A DNA stretch of 64,000 bases from Halanaerobiaceae bacterium (GCA_003553225.1 PWDW01000135.1:1-64000); one strand, 5' to 3'. Counted from the stretch's first letter, positions 1 through 7,625 are shown. The notes: generated from the sequence alone by a model not told the origin. A program made the numbers and translations.

Positions 1-30
1 CACTCAAATTGGTAAAGGGGGGATTGCAGT

Positions 31-861
31 ATGGGATACATAGAACAAGATAATAATCTAAAGGGAAAACAAGAGGAGAATCCCCAGCAGATATCAGGAA
101 AACCCAAGTTGATTATAATTACCGGACTTTTTATATTGATCTCCCTGGGATTCTTCATATACTATACTCCTTTTTTACAGGGGGGTATAGCTGGACTTGC
201 TCCTGAACTTAGAGAAGAAGTTAATATTATTCTTATAGGTATTGATGATGAAAGCAGTGATAATCAACTTCTGGAAGCTGATGCTTTAATAATGACTAAG
301 CTGGAAGTACAGGAGCCCAGAATTACCTTTGAGAGTATTGATCCCGGTTTACAGTTACAGGGGAGAACTTTAAAGGATATGAGTAGAGAAGATTTGCTGG
401 AGAATATTGGTGAAATAACAGAAATAAAACCCAATTATTACTTTATACTGAGTTATCAGGGTTTTAAAGATATTTTAAATGAGCTGCGAGGTGTGGAAAT
501 AATACTGGATCAGCCGCTTGAAGTCCCTGAACTTGGTCTTTACCTGGAAGAAGGTCCTAACCTGCTTTCGGGGAAAGAAGCACTTAATTATGCACGCTGG
601 TATGATCTGGATAATGAAAGCAGCCGGATTAAAAGACAGCAGCAGATCATCAAATCTACTGCCGATAAAGTTCTGCAGACCAATACCCTTACTGACATAC
701 CTGGCTTATATCGAAAATTTGTTGATTCCTATGATAGTGTGGAAACCAATCTTGACCGGGAACTGGTAGTGGAGTTAATTGATTTTTTGAGAAAGAGGAA
801 TGATCTTGAGATAGTATATGAGCATAAAAAAAGGGAGCAGTTTTTTAATAACAGCAATTAA
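31..861 (+). CDS. LytR-CpsA-Psr (LCP) family protein, divergent
   Basis: A 276-residue membrane-anchored protein: a cytoplasmic head, one transmembrane segment at about residues 27-44, then an extracytoplasmic LCP domain at about 64-215. The LCP hallmarks I see are the opening strand NIILIGIDD, the ADALIM strand and the late motif SGKEALNYAR followed by R-x2-RQQQ. LCP enzymes attach anionic glycopolymers to peptidoglycan using polyprenyl-phosphate-linked donors. The usual SIPRD motif, which carries a substrate-binding Arg and catalytic Asp, is absent here: the strand reads TFESIDPGLQL and the following segment is short. The protein may therefore bind polyprenyl lipids without full transferase activity. 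The ATG start has a GGGGGGAT ribosome site 7-8 nt upstream. It is followed by a tRNA operon with its own promoter. Confidence 0.75.
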   Translation: MGYIEQDNNLKGKQEENPQQISGKPKLIIITGLFILISLGFFIYYTPFLQGGIAGLAPELREEVNIILIGIDDESSDNQLLEADALIMTKLEVQEPRITFESIDPGLQLQGRTLKDMSREDLLENIGEITEIKPNYYFILSYQGFKDILNELRGVEIILDQPLEVPELGLYLEEGPNLLSGKEALNYARWYDLDNESSRIKRQQQIIKSTADKVLQTNTLTDIPGLYRKFVDSYDSVETNLDRELVVELIDFLRKRNDLEIVYEHKKREQFFNNSN

Positions 862-926
862 ATGGAGTATTAGTTAGTATTACAGTGATTTATGGGCTTA
901 ATTTTGTATAAAGACCGGTTAAAACT

Positions 927-955
927 TTGACTTACTGATTATTTTTTTGTATACT
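927..955 (+). promoter_or_regulatory. Promoter of the tRNA operon
   Basis: A sigma-70/SigA-type promoter: -35 TTGACT (927-932), 17-bp spacer, -10 TATACT (950-955). Transcription would start near 962, about 22 nt before the first tRNA. Confidence 0.75.
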
Positions 956-983
956 AAATACTGCTGTTGAAAAATAGCAGTAA

Positions 984-1059
984 GGGCGAATAGCTCAGCT
1001 GGGAGAGCACCTGCCTTACAAGCAGGGGGTCACAGGTTCGAGCCCTGTTTCGCCCACCA
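984..1059 (+). tRNA. tRNA-Val (anticodon TAC)
   Basis: A full cloverleaf of 76 nt including an encoded CCA. The acceptor arm GGGCGAA pairs with TTCGCCC and the discriminator is A. The anticodon loop CTTACAA (1015-1021) carries TAC, and the T-arm has GGTTCGAGCC. First gene of a six-tRNA operon. Confidence 0.96.
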
Positions 1060-1071
1060 GTTCTCTTATAT

Positions 1072-1149
1072 GGGGGAGTAGCGTAGCTGGCTCAACGCGC
1101 CGGCCTGTCACGCCGGAGATCGCGGGTTCGAATCCCGTCTCCCTCGCCA
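1072..1149 (+). tRNA. tRNA-Asp (anticodon GTC)
   Basis: 78 nt with encoded CCA. Acceptor GGGGGAG pairs with CTCCCTC (one G-U) and the discriminator G is the usual one for tRNA-Asp. The anticodon stem CCGGC/GCCGG closes a CTGTCAC loop. Confidence 0.96.
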
Positions 1150-1154
1150 GGGTC

Positions 1155-1230
1155 GGTGAGGTAGCTCAGTTGGTAGAGCAGTGGACTGAAAATCCTCGTG
1201 TCGGCGGTTCGATTCCGCCCCTCACCACCA
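1155..1230 (+). tRNA. tRNA-Phe (anticodon GAA)
   Basis: 76 nt with encoded CCA, only 5 nt after tRNA-Asp. Acceptor GGTGAGG/CCTCACC; anticodon loop CTGAAAA. The anticodon stem (GTGGA/TCCTC) has one T-T opposition in its second pair, which is odd but does not disturb the rest of the fold. Confidence 0.95.
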
Positions 1231-1243
1231 TTACTATTTTTAA

Positions 1244-1318
1244 GGCGGCATAGCCAAGTGGTAAGGCAGGGGACTGCAAATCCTTTATCCGGCGGTTCGA
1301 ATCCGCCTGCCGCCTCCA
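1244..1318 (+). tRNA. tRNA-Cys (anticodon GCA)
   Basis: 75 nt with encoded CCA. Acceptor GGCGGCA/TGCCGCC with discriminator T(U), the identity base expected for tRNA-Cys. Anticodon loop CTGCAAA. Confidence 0.95.
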
Positions 1319-1336
1319 AATATTATAATATTTTAT

Positions 1337-1426
1337 GCCGGGATGGCGGAATTGGCAGACGCATCGGACTTAAAATCCGGTGGGCAACTTTTGCCCGTGT
1401 CGGTTCGAGTCCGACTCCCGGCACCA
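1337..1426 (+). tRNA. tRNA-Leu (anticodon TAA)
   Basis: A 90-nt class II tRNA with encoded CCA. Acceptor GCCGGGA/TCCCGGC; anticodon loop CTTAAAA. The long variable arm forms a GGGCAA/TTGCCC hairpin, as expected for tRNA-Leu. Confidence 0.96.
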
Positions 1427-1440
1427 TTATCTTAACTTAT

Positions 1441-1517
1441 GTGGGTATAGCTCAGTTAGGCAGAGCGCCACGTTGACATCGTGGAGGCCAGTGGTTCAAA
1501 TCCACTTACCCACACCA
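1441..1517 (+). tRNA. tRNA-Val (anticodon GAC)
   Basis: 77 nt with encoded CCA. Acceptor GTGGGTA/TACCCAC; anticodon stem CCACG/CGTGG around a TTGACAT loop. Together with the first tRNA of the cluster it covers the valine codon box. Its anticodon arm also contains a perfect TTGACA hexamer (see the candidate internal promoter). Confidence 0.95.
1473..1501 (+). promoter_or_regulatory. Candidate promoter inside tRNA-Val(GAC) for the thrS T-box
   Basis: TTGACA (1473-1478), 17-bp spacer, TCAAAT (1496-1501, 4 of 6 to consensus). It would start transcripts near 1508, just ahead of the T-box. No other promoter fits in the 17 nt between the tRNA and the T-box. The alternative is plain read-through from the tRNA promoter. 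Confidence 0.25.
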
Positions 1518-1534
1518 TTAATATATTACCAAAA

Positions 1535-1762
1535 GCCGTGATGAGGAGAGTAGGATTTCATAATTTGTACAGGAAAAGGTGCCCCTGACTGGAAGCATCT
1601 CAAATTATGGAATTTGAAGACCACCTCTGAGCTGAAGGGAAGAACAGGATAAATCAAGTATTCTCTTCCGGCCGTTAAATACGGTCGTTATTAAAACGAG
1701 TATTTATTAGAGTGGAACCGCGAACTCCATTCGCCTCTAAACCGGTGGATGGGGTTTTTTTA
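1535..1762 (+). promoter_or_regulatory. T-box leader of thrS (tRNA-Thr sensing), with terminator
   Basis: A T-box riboswitch senses uncharged tRNA in the nascent RNA and permits read-through. The conserved T-box AGAGTGGAACCGCG lies near 1709-1722. Its TGGA bulge would pair with a UCCA tRNA 3' end, that is discriminator U, as expected for tRNA-Thr of this group. A threonine codon ACC at 1620-1622, on the 3' side of stem I just before the pairing ACCTC, is the likely specifier. The terminator is a 13-bp stem (1723-1735 with 1744-1756, several G-U pairs) followed by a T run. Specifier, bulge and downstream gene all agree on threonine. Confidence 0.9.
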
Positions 1763-1881
1763 TTTTTAAAATAGCAAAAAAGGTTATAAAATTATTTTAA
1801 AATCCAAATATTATGGCCGAGTATATCACGAATATTAAGAGAAAAAATTTAGGTAATTTTAATTTTCGGGGAGGAGTTATT

Positions 1882-3831
1882 ATGGAAAAGCTCAGTGTTA
1901 GACTGCCGGATGGCTCGGAGATGGAACATGACAGGGGTACAACAGTTGAGGAGGTTGCCTATGATATCGGGAGCCGGCTCGGGAAGGATGCAGTGGCCGG
2001 TAAAGTTGATGGCCGGGAAGTTGATCTCAATTATGAGCTGGAGGAAGATTCTGATCTGGAGATCATTACAATCGATTCCGAAGAAGGTCTGGATATATAC
2101 CGGCATACAGCTTCCCATATTATGGCCCATGCAGTAAAAAGAATTTATGATGATGTAAAGCTGGCCATAGGGCCCACTATTGAAGAAGGTTTTTATTATG
2201 ATCTGGATTTACAGGAAAGTATTTCTGAAGATGAACTGGAAAAAATTGAAAAAGAAATGGAAAAAATAAATTCCGAGGATCTGCCGATTAAACGAAAAGA
2301 ACTGCCGCGTAAAGAAGCTCTCAAGCTTATGGATGAGAAAAATGAAACCTACAAAATTGAGCTGATAGAAGAGCTGGAGGATGAGAATATCAGTTTATAT
2401 CAGCAGGGAGATTTTATTGACCTCTGCCAGGGCCCGCATCTTCCTTCCACCGGCCGTCTCGAAGCTTTTAAGCTGCTTAGTGTGGCGGGAGCATACTGGC
2501 GGGGAGATGAGAATAATAAAATGCTGCAGCGGATATACGGAACCGCCTTTCCCGATCAAAAACAGCTGGAGGAATACCTTAAGCAGCGCAAAGAGGCCCA
2601 GAAAAGAGACCACAATAAATTGGGCCGGAAAATGGATCTGTTTATGACCGACCAGGAGGTGGGAGCCGGACTTCCCCTGTTAACTCCTAAAGGTGCCAAA
2701 GTGGTGCAGATACTGCAGCGGTTTGTGGAAGATGAGGAGGAAAAAAGAGGTTATGAACGGACAATGACTCCCCTGATGGCCCGCAGGGACCTTTATGAAA
2801 CTTCAGGCCACTGGGAGCATTATAAAGATGATATGTTTGTTATAGGAGATGAAGAAAAAGGAGAGGAAGTTCTGGCCCTGAGGCCCATGACCTGTCCTTT
2901 CCAGTTTAAAATTTACAATTCCAAAATTCACAGTTACCGGGATCTGCCGGTTCGTTTTGCTGAAACATCCACCCTGTTTCGCAATGAGGCGTCAGGAGAA
3001 ATGCATGGTTTGATTCGGGTCCGGCAGTTTACGATTTCGGAAGGCCATCTTATCGTCACTCCCGAACAGCTGGAAGATGAATTCCGCGGAGTTCTGAAAT
3101 TGATTAACTATATGATGGAGACTCTGGGTATTAAAAAGGATATCTGGTACAGGTTCTCTCGCTGGAATCCGGACAAAAAAGAAAAATATATTGACGCCCC
3201 GGCGGCCTGGCGTGATTCTCAGGAAAAAATGAAAAATATTCTGGACAGATTAGATCTGGATTATACAGTGGCTGATGGGGAAGCCGCTTTTTATGGGCCC
3301 AAACTTGATATCCAGTTTAAAAATGTGCATGGTAAAGAGGATACCATTATCACCGTACAGATGGACTTTGCACTTCCGGAAAGATTTGATATGACCTATG
3401 TGGATGAAGATAATACAGAAAAAAGGCCTTATGTCATTCACCGGACCTCTGTGGGCTGCTATGAAAGGACACTGGCCATGCTGATCGAGAAATATGCGGG
3501 GGCCTTTCCCACCTGGCTGGCTCCCAGGCAGGTTATGGTAATTCCCATTTCAGAAGCTCAGTATGATTATGCCCGGAAAACAGCAGGTATTCTGAAAAGT
3601 GAAGGAATCCGGGTTGATATAGATGATAGTGATGAAAAACTGGGCTATAAAATCCGCCAGGCTCAAATAGAACAGATTCCCTATATGCTGATTGTGGGCG
3701 ACAATGAGGTACAGGCGGAGACTGTTTCTGTAAGGGACCGCCGTGATGGTGATATTGGAGAAATGCCCCTTGAGGACTTTAAATCAATGATTAAAGAAGA
3801 AATTGATAAAAAAGTCAGTGAAATCAATTGA
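1882..3831 (+). CDS. thrS: Threonyl-tRNA synthetase
   Basis: Charges tRNA-Thr with threonine in the cytoplasm. At 649 residues it is the usual bacterial length. Domain order: TGS (about 1-62), editing/second additional domain with HTASHIMAHA (about 70-80), class II catalytic core with motif 2 region RNEASGEMHGL and motif 3 region HRTSVGCYERTL, and a C-terminal anticodon-binding domain (about 545-645). The frame is open further upstream to 1813, but I place the start at the ATG at 1882 because of the strong GGGGAGGAG site and because the TGS domain begins there. Controlled by the T-box upstream. Its stop codon overlaps the -35 box of the infC promoter. Confidence 0.97.
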   Translation: MEKLSVRLPDGSEMEHDRGTTVEEVAYDIGSRLGKDAVAGKVDGREVDLNYELEEDSDLEIITIDSEEGLDIYRHTASHIMAHAVKRIYDDVKLAIGPTIEEGFYYDLDLQESISEDELEKIEKEMEKINSEDLPIKRKELPRKEALKLMDEKNETYKIELIEELEDENISLYQQGDFIDLCQGPHLPSTGRLEAFKLLSVAGAYWRGDENNKMLQRIYGTAFPDQKQLEEYLKQRKEAQKRDHNKLGRKMDLFMTDQEVGAGLPLLTPKGAKVVQILQRFVEDEEEKRGYERTMTPLMARRDLYETSGHWEHYKDDMFVIGDEEKGEEVLALRPMTCPFQFKIYNSKIHSYRDLPVRFAETSTLFRNEASGEMHGLIRVRQFTISEGHLIVTPEQLEDEFRGVLKLINYMMETLGIKKDIWYRFSRWNPDKKEKYIDAPAAWRDSQEKMKNILDRLDLDYTVADGEAAFYGPKLDIQFKNVHGKEDTIITVQMDFALPERFDMTYVDEDNTEKRPYVIHRTSVGCYERTLAMLIEKYAGAFPTWLAPRQVMVIPISEAQYDYARKTAGILKSEGIRVDIDDSDEKLGYKIRQAQIEQIPYMLIVGDNEVQAETVSVRDRRDGDIGEMPLEDFKSMIKEEIDKKVSEIN

Positions 3832-3856
3832 CAAGTACTGCCCGGCTGTGTTATAC
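3828..3856 (+). promoter_or_regulatory. Promoter of infC-rpmI-rplT
   Basis: TTGACA (3828-3833), 17-bp spacer, TTATAC (3851-3856). The -35 box overlaps the thrS stop codon. Transcription would start near 3863. Confidence 0.8.
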
Positions 3857-3863
3857 TTTATCA

Positions 3864-3975
3864 AGACAATAAAGCAGAGGCGGCCTGCTTCTCACCAGTA
3901 ATAGGATTACTGGTTAATAGTTAGTTTTTTTGCTAACTCAAAAATCTGCGGGCGGCCTATGCCGTTCGTTTTTTT
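3864..3975 (+). promoter_or_regulatory. infC operon leader with intrinsic attenuator (L20-leader type)
   Basis: A structured untranslated leader. Hairpin AAGCAG/CTGCTT (3872-3888), hairpin CCAGTAAT/ATTACTGG (about 3896-3914), a third small hairpin AGTTAG/CTAACT, then a terminator stem CGGGCGGC/GCCGTTCG (3949-3968) with seven Ts (3969-3975). The motif GGCGGCCT occurs twice, in the first hairpin loop and in the terminator stem, so the two can compete. In Firmicutes ribosomal protein L20 represses this operon through such a leader; assignment to that mechanism is inference from position and shape. Confidence 0.65.
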
Positions 3976-4104
3976 ATGCCCGATTATTTTGGGGAATATG
4001 GGAAATAGTTCTTTTCATGAAGGAAGCAATAGCAACATATATCAATATTTTTTACCAACGGAAGTGGAAATGATCCATTTCAAATTTGCTGGAGGTGTGT
4101 AAAA

Positions 4105-4629
4105 ATTAGTAATAGTGAAGATGATTTAAGAGTTAATGATCAGATCAGGGCTAGAGAAGTCAGACTTGTGGATTCAGATGGGGAACAGGTTGGAATTAAA
4201 TCCCGAAATGAAGCAATGGATTTGGCCGTAGAACAGGACTTGGATCTGGTTGAAGTGGCTCCTCAGGCTGATCCACCGGTCTGTAAGTTGATGGATTACG
4301 GTAAATATAAGTATGAGCAGGCCAAAAAACGCCAGCGAGCCAAAAAGAAACAAAATGTAATGAAAGTTAAAGAAGTCCAGATGGGGGTCAAAATAGAAGA
4401 ACACGATTTTAATGTTAAACTTAAACAGGCCCGGCGTTTTTTAAATGACAAAAACAAGGTAAAAGTTCGACTTAAATTTAGAGGCCGGGAGATGATGCAC
4501 AAAGAACTGGGATATGAATTAATGGACCGCCTTAAAGAAGAAACTAAGGATCTGGGTACAGTGGAGAGCGGCCCCACCATGGAGGGCCGGGATATGCTGA
4601 TGCATATTACTCCGGACAGTGAAAAATAA
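4105..4629 (+). CDS. infC: Translation initiation factor IF-3, ATT start codon
   Basis: IF-3 binds the 30S subunit, checks start-codon pairing and blocks 50S joining. The first in-frame GTG is at 4168, but the typical IF-3 N-terminus (DLRVNDQIRAREVRLV) is encoded upstream of it, and a GGAGGTGT site (4091-4098) sits 6 nt before an ATT at 4105. ATT gives 174 residues, the normal length. Non-canonical AUU/AUA starts are a known autoregulatory feature of infC, because IF-3 itself rejects such starts. N domain, Lys-rich linker (about 75-90, KKRQRAKKKQ) and C domain are all present. rpmI follows after 21 nt. Confidence 0.93.
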   Translation: MSNSEDDLRVNDQIRAREVRLVDSDGEQVGIKSRNEAMDLAVEQDLDLVEVAPQADPPVCKLMDYGKYKYEQAKKRQRAKKKQNVMKVKEVQMGVKIEEHDFNVKLKQARRFLNDKNKVKVRLKFRGREMMHKELGYELMDRLKEETKDLGTVESGPTMEGRDMLMHITPDSEK

Positions 4630-4650
4630 ACAGGAAAGGAAGGGATTGTT

Positions 4651-4848
4651 ATGCCTAAGATAAAGACCCATAAGGGAATTGCCAAAAGGGTTAAGGTGAC
4701 CGGTAATGGCAAATTAAAGTCCAAAAAAGGCTTTCACGGTCATAAATTGACTTCAAAGTCGGGTAAAAGGAAAAGACACCTGCGTCAGAAGAAATTACTG
4801 AACAAGACATATCAGAAGAAATATAAGAAATTATTACCCTATAAATAA
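4651..4848 (+). CDS. rpmI: 50S ribosomal protein L35
   Basis: A 65-residue, strongly basic protein with the L35 signature PKIKTHKGIAKRVKVTGNGK at its N-terminus and a Lys-rich tail. Component of the large ribosomal subunit. Middle gene of the infC-rpmI-rplT operon; ribosome site GGAAAGGAAGGG upstream. Confidence 0.97.
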   Translation: MPKIKTHKGIAKRVKVTGNGKLKSKKGFHGHKLTSKSGKRKRHLRQKKLLNKTYQKKYKKLLPYK

Positions 4849-4892
4849 GAAGATCTGTAAAATAATTCGTACAGATAAAGGAGAGATTTATT

Positions 4893-5252
4893 ATGCCGCG
4901 TGTTAAAAGAGGGAATAAAGCCCGGAAAAGGAGAAAAAAAGTTCTAAAAAGAGCCAAAGGATTTTTTGGCTCCCGGAGCAAACTTTACCGCCCCGCCAAT
5001 CAGGCAGTGATGAAGGCTCTGGATAATGCCTACCGGGATCGGAAGAAGAAGAAAAGAAATTTTCGCAAGCTTTGGATTACCAGAATAAATGCCGCTTCCC
5101 GGCAGCATGATTTGCCTTACAGCCGGTTCATCAATGGACTAAAGCAGGCCGGAATTGAGATTAACCGAAAAATCCTGGCCGATATGGCTGTAAATGATGA
5201 AGAAGCTTTTAGTGAACTGGTACAGATTGCTAAAGATAAAATTAATAATTAA
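4893..5252 (+). CDS. rplT: 50S ribosomal protein L20
   Basis: 119 residues, the standard length. It opens with the L20 signature ([18 protein letters not shown]) and contains the [11 protein letters not shown] segment; rich in Arg/Lys at the N-terminus, which threads into 23S rRNA early in assembly. Free L20 is the likely repressor acting on the infC leader (known in Bacillus, inferred here). A terminator follows the stop. Confidence 0.97.
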   Translation: MPRVKRGNKARKRRKKVLKRAKGFFGSRSKLYRPANQAVMKALDNAYRDRKKKKRNFRKLWITRINAASRQHDLPYSRFINGLKQAGIEINRKILADMAVNDEEAFSELVQIAKDKINN

Positions 5253-5264
5253 GTAACTTTTGGG

Positions 5265-5287
5265 CCCGGGTATCTGTACCCGGGTTT
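5265..5287 (+). terminator. Terminator of the infC operon
   Basis: Eight-bp GC-rich stem CCCGGGTA/TACCCGGG (5265-5272 and 5277-5284), loop TCTG, followed by only three Ts. Confidence 0.6.
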
Positions 5288-5424
5288 CTGCTGTTATTTG
5301 AGGTTATCTGGATACAGCCCGGAGCTTTTAAGTATAAAAAATATATAACAGCATCTAAGAGGACATGTAAGAGTATTAGAATTGATTTTTTATTTGGGCC
5401 TAAAATCTATTTTATGAAGGATAG

Positions 5425-6228
5425 ATGCAGATGACAGAGATTATCACCAGTATCAAAAATCCCGATATCAAATATCTCCGTAAGCTCTATCGTTCCCACC
5501 GCAGGCGGCGAGAAGAAAAATTCATTCTGGAAGGAACCCGTTTGATTGAACAGGCCCTGCAGGCTGGAGCCGAGATAAAACAAATTTTTATGACTCCTGA
5601 TTATGATGATTCCCTCTGTAAAAAAGTACAAAAAGATGAGGGAATTAAAATTACCCGGGTATCCCGGGACCTTATAGAGGAGGTGGCCGATACGGTAACT
5701 CCTCAGGGTATTATTGCTGTAGTGGATAAACCCAGCTGGCAGCCGGAAGACATTTTTACCGGGCCCAAACACCCGCTTTTGGTACTGGACCGTATACAGG
5801 ACCCGGGTAATATGGGGACTCTGATCCGCACCGCTGTAGCAGCCGGGGTTGGAGGTTTAATAGCCCTAAAGGGCTGGGTGGATATTTATAATCTGAAGGT
5901 TCTGCGGGCCACAGCCGGTGCTGTATTTAGCATTCCTTTTCTTATGCGGGTCGAGCTCAATGATTTTTTAAACATGTATTCATCCCGGGATTATGATCTT
6001 TATTGTGCCGACCTAAATGGAGAACAGTACTATTATGAACCTGATTATGATAAACCGGCGATTTTTGTGATTGGCAATGAGGCCCGTGGTATTTCCGAAG
6101 AACTTCTTCAGAAAGCGGATTACCGGATCAAGATACCTCTGCTGGGAGAGATTGATTCTTTGAATGCCGGGGTAAGTGGGAGTATAATTCTTTATGAATA
6201 CCTTCGACACCGGCAAAAAATTAAATAA
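5425..6228 (+). CDS. SpoU/TrmH-family RNA 2'-O-methyltransferase (TsnR/RlmB-like)
   Basis: 267 residues. An N-terminal substrate-binding domain (about 1-100, with RREEKFILEGTRLIEQAL) is followed by a SPOUT knotted methyltransferase domain. The three SpoU motifs are visible: RIQDPGNMGTLIRTA (about 128-143), FVIGNEARGI (about 213-222) and the IPLLGEIDSLNAGVSGSI knot (about 232-249). Such enzymes methylate ribose 2'-OH groups in rRNA; the exact target is not readable. It sits between rplT and pheS, a common place for this gene in Firmicutes. The start could be the ATG at 5425 or, with better spacing to GAAGG, the ATG at 5431. Confidence 0.88.
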   Translation: MQMTEIITSIKNPDIKYLRKLYRSHRRRREEKFILEGTRLIEQALQAGAEIKQIFMTPDYDDSLCKKVQKDEGIKITRVSRDLIEEVADTVTPQGIIAVVDKPSWQPEDIFTGPKHPLLVLDRIQDPGNMGTLIRTAVAAGVGGLIALKGWVDIYNLKVLRATAGAVFSIPFLMRVELNDFLNMYSSRDYDLYCADLNGEQYYYEPDYDKPAIFVIGNEARGISEELLQKADYRIKIPLLGEIDSLNAGVSGSIILYEYLRHRQKIK

Positions 6229-6250
6229 AAACATCCTGAGAGCCCTTATA

Positions 6251-6280
6251 TTAGACATACCTTTTATAATATGTTATAAT
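6251..6280 (+). promoter_or_regulatory. Promoter upstream of yqzL-like gene and pheST
   Basis: TTAGAC (6251-6256), 18-bp spacer, perfect TATAAT (6275-6280). Confidence 0.55.
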
Positions 6281-6316
6281 CTTATCAAGCAAAATATCTT
6301 TCCCTGAAAGGTTGTG

Positions 6317-6439
6317 GTGCCTGTGAGTGTTTCCGGATCATTTTTCTGGAGTATATTTGAAGCCACCGGGTCGGTTCACGCTTATCTGGCCTATAGAGAT
6401 TTTTTCCGGCTGCAGAAAATTGAAGATAATACTATATAA
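6317..6439 (+). CDS. YqzL-like small protein
   Basis: A 40-residue ORF too short for normal ORF listing. From the GTG at 6317 the product contains FFWSIFEATGSVHAYLAYRDF, which I recognise as the pattern of the YqzL-like family of Firmicute small proteins (aromatic-rich W-x-x-F-x-x-TG-x-x-x-x-Y). Function unknown. Three in-frame GTG codons (6314, 6317, 6323) are possible starts; the one at 6317 is 5 nt from an AAAGG site. It sits between its own promoter and pheS, so it may be the first gene of the pheST transcript. Confidence 0.6.
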   Translation: MPVSVSGSFFWSIFEATGSVHAYLAYRDFFRLQKIEDNTI

Positions 6440-6599
6440 ATTACATACAGGGAGAGTTCCCGCTGCTAGTGATTTTAAGGAAGGCTTTATTGTTTTTGTT
6501 TTTACAAAATAGCTAACAGAGCTTTTTTATCTCTCGTCCCTGAGGCGGGGGTTTTTCTATATTATGGCAGCTGCAAATTTTTATCGGAGGTGTCTGAAG
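6440..6599 (+). promoter_or_regulatory. pheST leader with terminator-like hairpin (possible attenuator)
   Basis: No T-box motif is visible here, unlike many Firmicute pheS leaders. Instead a short stretch rich in Phe/Leu codons in two frames (6470-6512; one frame reads GFIVFVFTK then stop) is followed by a hairpin CTCG-CC/GG-CGGG with one bulged T (6533-6549) and five Ts (6552-6556). This arrangement resembles leader-peptide attenuation as in Escherichia coli pheM-pheST. No convincing start and ribosome site for a leader peptide was found, so the mechanism is speculative. Confidence 0.3.
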
Positions 6600-7625
6600 T
6601 TGAAATTAAAAGAAAAATTAAAGAAATTAAAAAAAGAGATCCAGCAGGCCTTTGCCGGGGTTGAAGATCTGGAGGAGCTGGAAAAATTAAGAGTAAAGTA
6701 TCTGGGGCAGAAAGGGGAGGTACAGGAGATTTTCGGCCAGATTGGAGAAGTCGAACCTGAGATGAGGCCTGAGATTGGGAAAAAAACCAATGAACTTCAG
6801 GAACAGGCGGCAAAGCTGCACCAAAAAGAAAAGAAAAGACTGGAAAAAAAAGAGAAAAAACAGAAGATGAAAAAGGAAAAAATTGATGTCACCCTGCCCG
6901 GGACCAAACCGGAGATGGGTTATGCTCATCCCCTGACCCGGGGGATGGAAGAGATTAAGGAAGTTTTTCTGGGTCTCGGTTTTTCCATAGCTGAAGGTCC
7001 GGAGATAGAAACTGAGTATTATAATTTTGAGGCCCTTAATATTCCGGAGAATCATCCGGCCCGGGATCTGCAGGATACTTTATATATAGATGATAAACAT
7101 CTGCTGAGGACTCATACTTCTCCGGTTCAGGTGAGGACCATGGAAAATCAGCGCCCTCCTATTCGTATTCTGGCTCCGGGGCGGGTCTACCGTTCTGATG
7201 AACTGGATGCCTCTCATTCACCTGTTTTTCACCAGATTGAAGGTCTGGTTGTGGCCGAGGATATATCCTTCAGTGACCTCAAGGGGACTATACGTTCTTT
7301 TGTTTCTGAGATTTATGGAGAAGAGAGGGATATCAGATTTCGACCCAGCTATTTCCCCTTCACCGAACCCAGTGCGGAAGTGGATGTATCCTGTATAGTG
7401 TGTGAGGGTGAAGGCTGTTCTCTGTGTTCGCGCAGCGGCTGGCTGGAAGTGATGGGGGCCGGGATGGTGCACCCCAATGTTCTGGAGATGTCCGGTTATA
7501 ATCCGGAAGTTTTCAGTGGTTTTGCTTTTGGAATGGGCTGGGATCGGATTGCAATGCTGAAGTATGGTATTCATGATATCCGGGTACTTTTTGAAAATGA
7601 CAGGCGTTTTCTGCATCAATTCTAA
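6600..7625 (+). CDS. pheS: Phenylalanyl-tRNA synthetase alpha subunit
   Basis: Catalytic subunit of the alpha2-beta2 PheRS. From TTG at 6600 it has 341 residues, the usual size. I choose TTG because CGGAGGTG lies 7 nt upstream; an in-frame ATG at 6564 has no ribosome site. An N-terminal coiled coil (about 1-95) is followed by the class II core: HPLTRGMEEI, RTHTSPVQ, motif 2 GRVYRSDELDASHSPVFHQ, and motif 3 FGMGWDRIAML near the C-terminus. The coiled coil carries an unusually Lys-rich run (about 77-95, KEKKRLEKKEKKQKMKKEK). A four-Cys cluster (CIVCEGEGCSLC) lies at about 262-273. Confidence 0.96.
   Translation: MKLKEKLKKLKKEIQQAFAGVEDLEELEKLRVKYLGQKGEVQEIFGQIGEVEPEMRPEIGKKTNELQEQAAKLHQKEKKRLEKKEKKQKMKKEKIDVTLPGTKPEMGYAHPLTRGMEEIKEVFLGLGFSIAEGPEIETEYYNFEALNIPENHPARDLQDTLYIDDKHLLRTHTSPVQVRTMENQRPPIRILAPGRVYRSDELDASHSPVFHQIEGLVVAEDISFSDLKGTIRSFVSEIYGEERDIRFRPSYFPFTEPSAEVDVSCIVCEGEGCSLCSRSGWLEVMGAGMVHPNVLEMSGYNPEVFSGFAFGMGWDRIAMLKYGIHDIRVLFENDRRFLHQF

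Noticed and set aside
1092-1476. Open frames on both strands across the tRNA cluster
   Set aside because: They run straight through six well-formed tRNA genes and have no ribosome site; artefacts of tRNA sequence.
6687-7055. Phe/Leu-rich minus-strand frame under pheS
   Set aside because: Antisense to the Lys-rich coiled coil of pheS; Phe runs are simply the complement of AAA/GAA codons.
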